Shown here in pieces: positions 25,391 through 33,339 of a stretch of 47,683 nucleotides of DNA (positions are counted from its first letter, which is position 1; each line of letters opens with the position of its first letter). This DNA is from Thermodesulfobacteriota bacterium (lineage in GTDB: Bacteria > Desulfobacterota > WTBG01 > CAIYCZ01 > CAIRTM01): NCBI GenBank assembly GCA_028278025.1, contig JANQFE010000025.1, forward strand, positions 1 through 47,683, written 5' to 3'. The notes beneath the pieces are model-generated. The model searched no databases. It worked only from the letters and a program-made list of their open reading frames with translations, and was not told where the DNA came from. Made by a program: the position numbers and the translations under genes.

Positions 25391-27379
25391 TCAGACCGCA
25401 TCCAGCTCACGCCGCATTTGCATATCCATCAGGACACGATCACGGGCTTTGTCAATGCCGAGGGCTTTGCGCTTTTTGTCGATGTGCGCAATCATTTTTT
25501 TGGCCATGTCCAGGGGATTATCAACAAAATCCCACATACCGCCCCACTCTTCTTCAAGATTGTTAAATAAATATTCGGTAAATTTCTTGCTTCCTGTGGT
25601 TGGGAATGTTGTCCCGAACAGCGTGTACACGCCGGAAGCAACAAAATAGTGCCCGATGGATATAGCCTTTTCGCTCATCCACTCGGGGGCCGCACCTGCA
25701 GCCGGAAGATCTGAAATGTCATCGCCAAGCCCGCCTTCTTTCACCACTGCTGTGGCTGCGATCAGAATCCGGCTGTTGTCAACGCAGCTGCCCATGTGCA
25801 GCACCGGCGGAATTCCCACGGTTTCGCAAATCTCTGCCAAGCCGGAACCGCAATACTCTTTAGCCGCCTCCGGTGCCAGCAGTCCGGCCTTGCCGCACGC
25901 CATGGCACTGCAGCCTGTCGTCAACACGATTACATCGTTTTTAATCAATTCCTTGATCAGGGCCAGATGCTGGCCGTCATGGACGGTACGGGCATTATTG
26001 CACCCCACAACACCGGCAATGCCGCGGATTCGCCCCCCTATAATATTGTCGTTGAGCGGCCGGTAGGAAGACCGAAACGTTCCGCCAAGCAGGTAGTTAA
26101 TCGTCTCATGTGAAAAACCGACGACCATATCATTTTTCTCACTCGGAATAAAACTGTTGCTTTTGCGGTTCGGATAGGCCCCAATAGCTGCCCGCACGAT
26201 CTGCTTTGCTGTTTCTATGGGGTTATGCTCTTCAAATTGTATGTGCCGCGCACCCTCGATTTTGGCCTTGGGTGAGGTGGTAATAAGCTGTGTATGGAAA
26301 CATTTTGCTATGTTGGACATAGACTGCATTTCACACTGCACATCCACTACCATTGCATCAAGCACACCTGTAATGATTGCCAGCTCCTGCTGCAGGAAGT
26401 TTCCCGCAATCGGTATGCCGTGCCGCATCAGAATCTCATTTGCGGTACAGCACATTCCCGCAAGCGTAATGCCGCTTGCGCCCTTGCTCCTGGCCAGCTT
26501 CACCATTTCAGGGTCCTGGCACGCCACCACAATCATCTCGGAAAGCAGCGGTTCGTGACCATGCACGATGATATTGACCGTATCTTCATTCAGAACGCCC
26601 AGATTGATTGATCCTGTTACCGGAACGGGGGTCCCGAACATGATGTCCTGCAGCTCTGTGGCGATCATGGAGCCGCCCCAGCCGTCTCCCAGCGCTGCCC
26701 GTCCGGCCTGTGCTGTTAAATTTTTATAGTCCTGATCAACTCCCATGTGGGTGCGGTGCATAATCTCCACGATCTCCCGATCGATGCCCCGCGGCATCAG
26801 GTTGTGTTTGCGCCACAGCTCCTGCCTTTTCAGAGGTGCTTTTTTGGCAAAAAGCAGTTCCCCTTCCTGCTGGCCGAATTCTGCCAGACACTTTTCCCCG
26901 ATTTTAATGGCCAGCTCTTTTGTTTCCATTTTTTCCACGTCCAGCCCCAAATCCAGCCCCACCTGCAAAAGCTTTTGTACATCTTTGATGCCGTAACCGG
27001 GAACTTCCCCTTTGGCGGCTGCCAGGAACACCTCGGCTACTCCACGTCCATGATCAGAATGGGCTGCCGCCCCGGCAGCAACCATGCGGGCAAAGTTTCG
27101 GGCGGCAATGGTTTCGGCAGTTGCACCGCACAGACCGACCTTTTGCGGTTCATCCTCTTTCTTCGAGGGCGGTACGCGGCAGGGACCCATTGAACAATTT
27201 TTACAGCAGCTTCCTTCCGCCCCGATGAGGCAGGGTTTCATGGCTGCCGCCCGATCATATACCGTAGAAACCTTCAGCTCACGCGCCCGGTCAATCATTT
27301 TCTGTGTTGCTTCACACACGCTAAGAGCAGAGCCATCCTCGTTTATTTTTGTGCTTTTTTTATCTTTTTTTTCTGCCAT
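25391..27379 (-). CDS. cooS: Anaerobic carbon monoxide dehydrogenase, catalytic subunit
   Basis: 662 residues. It oxidises CO to CO2 (reversibly) at a Ni-4Fe-5S C-cluster. All expected ligands are visible: D-cluster Cys50 and Cys58; B-cluster Cys59, Cys62, Cys67 and Cys84 (CCKNCSMGPCRV); C-cluster His in IVHGHEP, then Cys in GMCCTAN, VDVQCEM, VGCNNART, GCSAMACGKAG and GSCVDNSR. It is the monofunctional CooS type: no AcsB, CooF, CooJ/T or hydrogenase gene is in the window. A 189-bp gap without an obvious promoter separates it from the NifX-like gene upstream. With the adjacent ferredoxin and the multiheme cytochrome it may feed CO-derived electrons to the cell envelope; this is inference. Confidence 0.95.
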   Translation of the reverse strand: MAEKKDKKSTKINEDGSALSVCEATQKMIDRARELKVSTVYDRAAAMKPCLIGAEGSCCKNCSMGPCRVPPSKKEDEPQKVGLCGATAETIAARNFARMVAAGAAAHSDHGRGVAEVFLAAAKGEVPGYGIKDVQKLLQVGLDLGLDVEKMETKELAIKIGEKCLAEFGQQEGELLFAKKAPLKRQELWRKHNLMPRGIDREIVEIMHRTHMGVDQDYKNLTAQAGRAALGDGWGGSMIATELQDIMFGTPVPVTGSINLGVLNEDTVNIIVHGHEPLLSEMIVVACQDPEMVKLARSKGASGITLAGMCCTANEILMRHGIPIAGNFLQQELAIITGVLDAMVVDVQCEMQSMSNIAKCFHTQLITTSPKAKIEGARHIQFEEHNPIETAKQIVRAAIGAYPNRKSNSFIPSEKNDMVVGFSHETINYLLGGTFRSSYRPLNDNIIGGRIRGIAGVVGCNNARTVHDGQHLALIKELIKNDVIVLTTGCSAMACGKAGLLAPEAAKEYCGSGLAEICETVGIPPVLHMGSCVDNSRILIAATAVVKEGGLGDDISDLPAAGAAPEWMSEKAISIGHYFVASGVYTLFGTTFPTTGSKKFTEYLFNNLEEEWGGMWDFVDNPLDMAKKMIAHIDKKRKALGIDKARDRVLMDMQMRRELDAV

Positions 27380-27568
27380 GATATTCTCCTGTGCTCTTTA
27401 GTTTTTATTGACCGATGGTGACATCCCTGTATGTGTTTCTTTTCACGCTCATGATTGCCTTCTTTGATATTCAACCAGTTTTAGGAAATACTATCCGATT
27501 ATTCTTTGATAAGGCCTCGAAGTGCTGTCCGGCCTCATTACAAGCCTGTTGCAAACAGCCGCTAACGC

Positions 27569-27928
27569 CTACCAGTGCCCATCAACATTAGCTTGGTCGG
27601 AAAATTTATACTTTCCTTCTTTAAAAGCCTTGACAGCATCCCGAACAGTACCGCTGACATCGTTTACTACCGGTATCTTTGCGGCCTGAAGAGTTTCAAA
27701 GGCATTGGGTCCGCAAAATCCGGTAAGCAGCGCTTCCGCCCCCTTGTCACTAATCATGCTGGCAGCCTGAATGCCGGCCCCTTTAAAAGCATTTACATTG
27801 TCTTTGTTATCCAGCACTTCACATTCAAAATTTTCCGTATCAACGATAAGTATGTATGCGGCCCGCCCGAAACGGGGATCAACCTGCGAATCCAGGTCTA
27901 TGCCTTTTGCTGTGACTGCTATTTTCAT
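27569..27928 (-). CDS. NifX-like protein
   Basis: 119 residues from the ATG at 27928 (MKIAVTAKG), which forms a TAATG overlap with the upstream gene; longer starts would lie inside that gene. DPRFGRAAYILIVDTEN, AFKGAGIQAASMISDKG and SGTVRDAVKAFKEG are the family landmarks. It is closest in layout to the product of 24969-25349. Its role is unknown, probably binding a metal cluster or precursor. It is cotranscribed with the preceding NifX-like gene. Confidence 0.85.
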   Translation of the reverse strand: MKIAVTAKGIDLDSQVDPRFGRAAYILIVDTENFECEVLDNKDNVNAFKGAGIQAASMISDKGAEALLTGFCGPNAFETLQAAKIPVVNDVSGTVRDAVKAFKEGKYKFSDQANVDGHW

Positions 27929-28308
27929 TATCCCCTGCCTCCACCACATACTTGATCGCTTCTGATACGTTGCAGTTCCCCTGAAATCAGATCCTCCACC
28001 ACCGGTCTGATCCCAGTACGATTTGCATCATAATAGACATCAATTCCTACTTGATTGAATCCTGCAAGAGGCCGCATTCCTATACCGCCGACTATCAAAG
28101 ATGTTACCTTGTGTTCAGCCAGCAGGTTAACCGGCACCATACAACCTCCCTGAGTATGCTCCTGGTTAGGAACTACTGTAACCTGCTTGATCTCACCTTC
28201 TGTAACATCCACCAGGGTGAAGACATCACAATGTCCGAAATGTCCTGATCTCTGACCGTCGAGTCCCCCATTGCCTTGTGAGGGAATAGCTATTCGTCCG
28301 TTTTTCAT
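27928..28308 (-). CDS. NifX-like protein
   Basis: 126 residues of the dinitrogenase Fe-Mo cofactor family. RSGHFGHCDVFTLVDVTEG near 20-38, QGGCMVPVNLLAEHKVTSLIVGGIG in the middle (two adjacent elements) and a short Cys-Gly-rich tail (VCGGGRG) are seen. GHFGHC is the form found in the archaeal MTH1175-like subgroup. AGGAGG precedes the ATG. It overlaps the next NifX-like gene by one base, so the pair is probably made together. Confidence 0.85.
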   Translation of the reverse strand: MKNGRIAIPSQGNGGLDGQRSGHFGHCDVFTLVDVTEGEIKQVTVVPNQEHTQGGCMVPVNLLAEHKVTSLIVGGIGMRPLAGFNQVGIDVYYDANRTGIRPVVEDLISGELQRIRSDQVCGGGRG

Positions 28309-28415
28309 TTAGATTCCTCCTGTTTCATTTTCCAAAGAGTAATTATCATTAACACCGGTACTGCCGAGCCGAATGTCGATTTATCTCCTGGTTACTATAT
28401 ATATAATCCTGCCCT

Positions 28416-28883
28416 TTATATTTCGGCTAAGCGGCCTTTTATGTTTTTTATACGCTCCAAAAGATTTTCTGCATGCTCCCTGTCAGGATTTTTCGGCAAC
28501 TGCGCCAAAAGCCCCAGTCCTTCACTTACCTCATGAAAATCTTTGGACGAGAGCATGCTCACCGCTGCACAATTGATCATAGGGTTTACATAAAGCATTT
28601 TTTCTGCCAGTTCCAAACCTGTCATATCACCAAGTGTTTCATCTATGACAACCAGGTCATAGAGAGTTTTCGAAGATTCCGCCAGAGCCTTTTTTCCTGA
28701 TTCCGCCCAGGACAATGCAACATCGTCATCTGTGTCCAGGGCGGCGGCAAAACTCCTGAAAGAATTTCTAGTCGGTGTTACCAACAGCAGCTTGATCACG
28801 CGTCCCCGCCGACCGCCCCGGCCCATTCCTCTGTCGGCTCCGGATTCCTGGCCGCCATATCCGCTTTGATCTCTTCCTGGCAT
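28416..28883 (-). CDS. Degenerate response-regulator receiver with Gly-Arg-rich leader
   Basis: 155 residues. The first 28 are Gly/Arg-rich (MPGRDQSGYGG..., GRGGRRGR), like the start of DUF5320 proteins. The rest is a receiver fold: the phospho-acceptor Asp is present in LVVIDETLGDMTG, and the conserved Lys in QLPKNP. The acidic pair that binds Mg2+ is missing (LLLVTPTRN where DD is expected). It has no output domain. It may be a non-phosphorylated protein-interaction module for the neighbouring Mrp/NifX proteins. A good AGGAG site precedes the ATG at 28883. Confidence 0.75.
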   Translation of the reverse strand: MPGRDQSGYGGQESGADRGMGRGGRRGRVIKLLLVTPTRNSFRSFAAALDTDDDVALSWAESGKKALAESSKTLYDLVVIDETLGDMTGLELAEKMLYVNPMINCAAVSMLSSKDFHEVSEGLGLLAQLPKNPDREHAENLLERIKNIKGRLAEI

Positions 28884-28962
28884 GCATTTCTCCTGTTTTA
28901 ATGTAATCTACGCATATCTCTATATTGTTCCGCTCAACCCGACATACAATAAACCTCCGTAT

Positions 28963-29847
28963 TTAGTTTGCTTTAAACTGATTTGTCCACTTATCAGTCA
29001 CGGCAGCAAAGGCTCCGGCCACTCTGGATTCAGGGTGGGTCGTAACAAAGGGCGTGCCTGCATCCGTGCAGATTACCATCCGGGGGTCCAGCGGAATACG
29101 CCCAAGGAAGGACACCTTCATTTCTCCTGCTATGAGTTCACCGCCCCCTGTTTTAAACAGATCAACTTCTCTATGACAGTGCGGGCAGACCATGCCGCTC
29201 ATGTTTTCAACAACACCTATTAAAGGGATTTTTATTTCACGGCAAAAGGTTATACTTTTCCTGGAATCAAGCAGAGCTACATCCTGCGGAGTGGTTACAA
29301 CCACGGCCCCGTCGACATCTTTAATCAGGTGAGCGGTGCTGAGGGCTTCATCCCCGGTTCCCGGGGGCAGGTCAACAATCAGATAATCGAGCCTGCCCCA
29401 GTTCACCTCACCCAGAAACTGTTTCAAAAGGCTGTGCTTCATCGGTCCCCGCCAGATCACGGCATCCCTGTCATGGTTGAGAAAAAATGCCAGTGACATA
29501 ACACAGAGCCTGTCGGCAATTGCAATCGGCAGTATGCCATCATCATCTGCAGCCATGGGTTTGCAGCTTTCAACCCCCAGCATTTTAGGGATATTGGGGC
29601 CATGGATATCGGCATCAAGGATTCCGACAGCATGCCCCTGACCGGCCAAGGTTGCGGCAAGGTTTACCGCAACTGAGCTTTTGCCTACGCCGCCTTTGCC
29701 GCTGATTACCATAAATTTGCAGGCGATGTCGGCCATCTTTTTTGCAATAAGGTCAGCCGCATGAGCCTCCTGTTCCGCCTGGGAACACTTTTGTGTATCG
29801 CCACAGGTAGAGCAGCTGCCATCGCTTTCACAGGTACTGGTGCTCAT
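28963..29847 (-). CDS. Mrp/NBP35-family Fe-S carrier ATPase
   Basis: 294 residues. An N-terminal Cys cluster (CESDGSCSTCGDTQKC, about 6-21) resembles that of Nbp35. Deviant Walker A GKGGVGKSSVAVNLA lies near 49-63, DADIHGPNIPKMLG near 78-91, DLPPGTGDEAL near 155-165, and the bridging Cys pair CPHC near 225-228. Mrp proteins bind a [4Fe-4S] cluster between two subunits and pass it to apoproteins. It lies between the DUF5320-like and receiver genes, a usual grouping in anaerobes. AAAGGAGG is upstream of the ATG at 29847. Confidence 0.9.
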   Translation of the reverse strand: MSTSTCESDGSCSTCGDTQKCSQAEQEAHAADLIAKKMADIACKFMVISGKGGVGKSSVAVNLAATLAGQGHAVGILDADIHGPNIPKMLGVESCKPMAADDDGILPIAIADRLCVMSLAFFLNHDRDAVIWRGPMKHSLLKQFLGEVNWGRLDYLIVDLPPGTGDEALSTAHLIKDVDGAVVVTTPQDVALLDSRKSITFCREIKIPLIGVVENMSGMVCPHCHREVDLFKTGGGELIAGEMKVSFLGRIPLDPRMVICTDAGTPFVTTHPESRVAGAFAAVTDKWTNQFKAN

Positions 29848-29879
29848 CTGGTTTCGAACCTCCTTTGACGGGATTTGAA

Positions 29880-30233
29880 TTACTGTTCCTGTTTCCTGCT
29901 CAAGTCTTCAATGCGTTTGTGAATATGCTGCAGTTCCTGTTCCAGGCGCGCTGCCTGATCGTTGAGCAGTTCCAATTCCTGTGCAACGCTCTGTTCAGCA
30001 TACTCCTCGCCGGTACCATATGGGGATGCCGTATAATAATCTTGTCTGCCCATCCGCCACCAGCCTCTTCCGCGGCTGCCGCCAAAAAACCTGCCGCCGG
30101 CTCCTCTCCTTCTAAAACCGTCCCGTCCGGGACCGTATCCGCCAAATGGTTGTCTTCCTGGAGGACAAAAACCTCGGCAGCCTCCTGTACGCGGGCCCCT
30201 TCCCTGCGGGCCTGTTCCATCAAATCCTGGCAT
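29880..30233 (-). CDS. DUF5320-like Gly/Arg-rich protein with C-terminal coiled coil
   Basis: The start is the ATG at 30233 (MPGFDGTGPQG), the conserved opening of the DUF5320 family; a GTG three codons upstream is possible. The 117-residue product has a Gly-Arg-rich N-terminal half with a GCRGFC Cys pair, and a C-terminal amphipathic coiled coil (about 80-115, Glu/Leu/Gln-rich). The family lies next to Mrp and NifX-like genes in anaerobes; no function is known. It is 33 bp before the Mrp gene. Confidence 0.8.
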   Translation of the reverse strand: MPGFDGTGPQGRGPRTGGCRGFCPPGRQPFGGYGPGRDGFRRRGAGGRFFGGSRGRGWWRMGRQDYYTASPYGTGEEYAEQSVAQELELLNDQAARLEQELQHIHKRIEDLSRKQEQ

Positions 30234-30251
30234 TATAATCACCGTCCTTTC

Positions 30252-30680
30252 TTAATGTTTCTTTGTTTTTCCTATATGATCAGCTCTTCCTTTTTTACTT
30301 CCCCGGTTGCAGCCCTGGCGGCACAACCTCCACCGGCGTGGTCTCCTGCCGGGACACAGCATTGTCCCCGGAGCGAGACCTCCTTCAAGAAACAACTGTA
30401 AGGCATCCCGTGCATTGCCGGTAACCCAGGGGATCACCGTGATTTCTTTGGCCTGCAATAGATCCTGCATATCTGTGGAAATCCCGCCGCAAATAACAAC
30501 ATCTGCCCCCAGTTTTTTGAGTCGGTTGATTCTTTCAATATACGTGCTGTCCTGCAACACTACTGTATGTGTTTCCATAATCCTTTTGCCGTGGTCTTCT
30601 GCTGTAATGAGCAAAACAGATGGTGCACAGTCAAAACGCGGTGATATCCTTTCATCAAAAAGAGGTATTGCAATTTTCAT
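30252..30680 (-). CDS. NifX-like protein, first gene of the CO dehydrogenase island
   Basis: The start is the ATG at 30680 (MKIAIPLF) after GGAGAAAGAG; a longer frame upstream has no site. The 142-residue product has SPRFDCAPSVLLI, ADVVICGGIS and a GNARDALQLFLEGG end, the NifX-like core of about 105 residues. The last 35 residues are unusually Arg/Lys/Cys-rich (RRPRRWRLC...). A one-base shift near 30335 would give a short tail, TPVEVVPPG, ending about 30296, so a frameshift is possible. The sigma-54-type promoter just upstream makes this the first gene of the - strand island. Confidence 0.75.
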   Translation of the reverse strand: MKIAIPLFDERISPRFDCAPSVLLITAEDHGKRIMETHTVVLQDSTYIERINRLKKLGADVVICGGISTDMQDLLQAKEITVIPWVTGNARDALQLFLEGGLAPGTMLCPGRRPRRWRLCRQGCNRGSKKGRADHIGKTKKH

Positions 30681-30705
30681 CTCTTTCTCCTCTGCATTAA
30701 TACAA

Positions 30706-30722
30706 ATGCAAAGCATGTGCCG
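30706..30722 (-). promoter_or_regulatory. Sigma-54 (-24/-12) promoter of the CO dehydrogenase island
   Basis: On the - strand the site reads CGGCACATGCTTTGCAT: GG and GC are ten bases apart, and it matches TGGCACG-N4-TTGCA at nearly all key positions. Transcription would start near 30696, sixteen bases before the ATG at 30680. The activator gene lies divergently at 30935, with candidate enhancer sites between. Found by eye. Confidence 0.7.
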
Positions 30723-30768
30723 AAAACAAAATGCGTTAAAAACTGAAGTTTCCATGGGTTGTTAAGTT

Positions 30769-30860
30769 CACCTCTGCAATAAAAAGAGAGGTGCTGAAGC
30801 TAAAAATATATTGCAATAGTGCAATAAATATGTTGCAATATAATGCAAAAATGCACTATA
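30769..30860. promoter_or_regulatory. Repeated TGCAATA motifs and palindromes, candidate enhancer region
   Basis: Three kinds of symmetry are crowded here: CACCTCT/AGAGGTG (30769-30775, 30787-30793), the perfect palindrome TATTGCAATA (30809-30818), and TTGCA-N6-TGCAA (30833-30848). ATAGTGCA (30816-30823) is also repeated inverted as TGCACTAT (30852-30859). They lie about 75-165 bp upstream of the predicted sigma-54 start, the usual range for activator binding, and directly before the activator gene, which they may also control. Confidence 0.5.
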
Positions 30861-30934
30861 CTATAGAACGGCACCCCATGCAGAGCGGGGGCCTTCTGGC
30901 GAAAGAGGGTAAAACACACGAGCCGGGCGGTATA

Positions 30935-32287
30935 ATGAAAAAAAAAGAGATGCGTGCACAGGAACTGGAAACCATATTAGACAGTATTGCTGATGGGGTT
31001 TTTACTATAGACCTCAACAACAATATTACCTCATTTAACAAAGCGGCTGAACGAATAACCGGCATTGCAGCCGATCAAGCCATTGGTCAAAAGTGTTTTG
31101 ATGTCTTCCATTCTAACATCTGTCAGGGCAGCTGCGTACTTGAAAAAACTCTGCGCACTGAAAAACAGTATATTGATTTACCGGTGAACATTATCAACAA
31201 CCAGGGCAGCACTATTCCCATAAGCGTCAGCACAGCCGTGCTGAAAAATAAAAGGGGCCGGATTATAGGAGGCGTGGAAACATTCAGGGACCTGTCTGCA
31301 ATTGAGCAAATGCGCAGAGAGATTCAGGGTCGCTATACCTTTCATGATATTGTCAGCAAAAACCATGATATTCACAATATATTATCGGTCCTGCCTGAAA
31401 TTGCCGCAAGCGGCAGCACGGTTCTTATACAGGGGCCCAGCGGCGCAGGCAAGGAGCTGGTTGCCCGTGCTATTCACAATCTCAGCACCCGCAACGATAG
31501 CCCTTATATAGCCGTAAATTGCGGAGCACTGCCCGACACCCTGCTTGAATCAGAGCTGTTCGGTTATGTTAAGGGCGCCTTTACCGATGCCAAAAAAAAC
31601 AAACCCGGCCGGTTTGCTCTGGCAGCAGGCGGCACTCTTTTTCTTGATGAAATAGGCGATCTTTCTATAGCGCTCCAAATAAAACTCCTGCGGGTGCTGC
31701 AGGAGGGCGAATACGAGCCGCTGGGCTCAACCAAAACAGTCAAGGCCCGCGCACGCATTATTACGGCAACCAATAAAGATCTGAAGGAGCTGATGGCACA
31801 GGGACGTTTTCGGGACGACCTTTATTATCGTTTGAATGTTATAAAAATAGAGCTCCCCCCCCTTGCACAAAGAAAAGAAGACATACCGCTGCTGGTAGAC
31901 CATTTCATTGGCAGGCTCAACATAAAGAAAGGTCGCAAAATTACTGGGGTTTCCCGCGATGTTATGCAGGCTTTACTGGTTTATGATTTTCCCGGAAATA
32001 TCAGAGAGCTTGAAAACATAATCGAACACGGCTTTGTGCTGTGTCCGGATTTTATCATCACCCTGGATCATCTCCCGGCAGACTTTAAAAAAGCACTTCA
32101 TGCTGTTGATCGTAACCCCAAACACTCCAAGAAACCGCTCCGAAGGGCAGAGGCCGAAGCCTTGAAAAAAGTTTTAGACCGGCATGGGGGGCACCGCGGT
32201 AAAACAGCCCGGGAACTGGGAATAGACCGCAGCACGCTCTGGCGCAAAATGAAGAAATACAGGCTTATCTCTGACGAACAGCCTTAG
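30935..32287 (+). CDS. Sigma-54-dependent transcriptional activator (PAS-AAA-Fis)
   Basis: The start is taken as the ATG at 30935 (MKKKEMRAQELE), giving 450 residues; earlier in-frame ATGs read through the motif-rich intergenic region. A PAS sensor domain lies near 10-115 (ILDSIADGVFTID, ITGIAADQAIG). The AAA+ domain has Walker A GPSGAGKE, the sigma-54 contact loop as GAFTDA rather than GAFTGA, and Walker B GGTLFLDEIGD. A Fis-type HTH ends the protein (ARELGIDRSTLWRKMKKY). It is divergent from the CO dehydrogenase island and likely activates it. The signal sensed by the PAS domain is unknown; no heme or flavin ligand can be pinned down. The stop overlaps the convergent DRTGG gene stop. Confidence 0.88.
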   Translation: MKKKEMRAQELETILDSIADGVFTIDLNNNITSFNKAAERITGIAADQAIGQKCFDVFHSNICQGSCVLEKTLRTEKQYIDLPVNIINNQGSTIPISVSTAVLKNKRGRIIGGVETFRDLSAIEQMRREIQGRYTFHDIVSKNHDIHNILSVLPEIAASGSTVLIQGPSGAGKELVARAIHNLSTRNDSPYIAVNCGALPDTLLESELFGYVKGAFTDAKKNKPGRFALAAGGTLFLDEIGDLSIALQIKLLRVLQEGEYEPLGSTKTVKARARIITATNKDLKELMAQGRFRDDLYYRLNVIKIELPPLAQRKEDIPLLVDHFIGRLNIKKGRKITGVSRDVMQALLVYDFPGNIRELENIIEHGFVLCPDFIITLDHLPADFKKALHAVDRNPKHSKKPLRRAEAEALKKVLDRHGGHRGKTARELGIDRSTLWRKMKKYRLISDEQP

Positions 32288-33327
32288 ATACCCTTTGTGA
32301 ATGTTTCTAAATCCACGTGTTGTAATATCAGCTTTTTTAAAAGTTCTCTATTCTCCGCATCATCTTTGGTTAACAGCGGCTCCATGCGGTCTATCTGGTT
32401 GGCAATTTGATATGTGTGCGAAGTCGCCAGCAGCATGGGGATACCGCTTTCTTCCACTTTTGCGATAATGTTTGCTGGCGGCAGGATATTGTTGGTCAAA
32501 ATAATACCTGCCGCATTGCTTTCAAGAGCGGCAATTATCATGTCACTTCTATCACCTGCGGTTATGATAAGTTTGTCCCGTTTCTTGAAAAGCGGTTTCT
32601 GAACCGCCATGTCGCCCGTCATTGCCCCTATATAAATATTCCTGATTTTGCGATTAAGGTTGTGCTCGGCGGTCAGGACCTTGGCAAAAAGCTTATCGGC
32701 AAGGTACTGCAAAGTAAAATAGGTGAGCTCATCCCGGTGGGGAATGATACCCAGAACCTCCAGCCCCAGATGGCTGATTTCAGGCAGATAGGTTTCTTTA
32801 AAATCAGCAATATTATGTACCTTATTAACAATAATACCCGCAAGGTCGATGCCGGTCAGGTCAACATTTTTTTTAACAAATTGTATATCGTCAAGAATAG
32901 TATCATCATCCCCGCTGGTAACAAAAATAAGCCTGCTGTCGAGATAGCGGGCCAGAGAAAGAGCGTCAAGGTGAACCGACTCACCATAGGGTATGGCCTT
33001 GCCGCCCTCCACAAACAGCACCTCTTTGCCCGCTCCCATGCTTGCAGCCATTTCAACAACTTTTGCCCGGATTGTGTCTTCATCGTACATATACCGCAGT
33101 TTGGAATGGTCAAACCCGAGACTTAACAGATCGGGACTTTCTGCCAGAGCATACAGCTGCACCATCAGTGCGGCATCATGGTCCCACAATCGTTTCTTGC
33201 TGTAGAGAATGCGGTCCCCAAACGGTTTTAGATACCCGGCTTTTTTCTGCAAAGCTTCTGCCAGTCCCACGACAATACTTGTTTTGCCGGTACTGCAGCG
33301 CAATGATGCAATAATGAATGTATTCAT
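32284..33327 (-). CDS. BioD-like P-loop / DRTGG domain protein (Pta N-terminal-like)
   Basis: 347 residues. The N-terminal part is a dethiobiotin synthetase-like P-loop domain (SLRCSTGKTSIVVGLA near 8-23; FVEGGKA and VTSGDDDT follow). The C-terminal part, about 215-325, has the DRTGG fold (IGAMTGDMA, ITAGDRSDMI, GIILTNN). This pair of domains is the N-terminal half of long phosphotransacetylases, where it is regulatory; the PTA catalytic domain is missing here. Next to acetyl-CoA synthetase and CoA-transferase genes it is probably a regulator or nucleotide sensor of acetyl-CoA metabolism. AAAGGAG precedes the ATG; the acyl-CoA synthetase gene ends 12 bp upstream. Confidence 0.8.
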   Translation of the reverse strand: MNTFIIASLRCSTGKTSIVVGLAEALQKKAGYLKPFGDRILYSKKRLWDHDAALMVQLYALAESPDLLSLGFDHSKLRYMYDEDTIRAKVVEMAASMGAGKEVLFVEGGKAIPYGESVHLDALSLARYLDSRLIFVTSGDDDTILDDIQFVKKNVDLTGIDLAGIIVNKVHNIADFKETYLPEISHLGLEVLGIIPHRDELTYFTLQYLADKLFAKVLTAEHNLNRKIRNIYIGAMTGDMAVQKPLFKKRDKLIITAGDRSDMIIAALESNAAGIILTNNILPPANIIAKVEESGIPMLLATSHTYQIANQIDRMEPLLTKDDAENRELLKKLILQHVDLETFTKGI

Positions 33328-33339
33328 GGATATCTCCTT

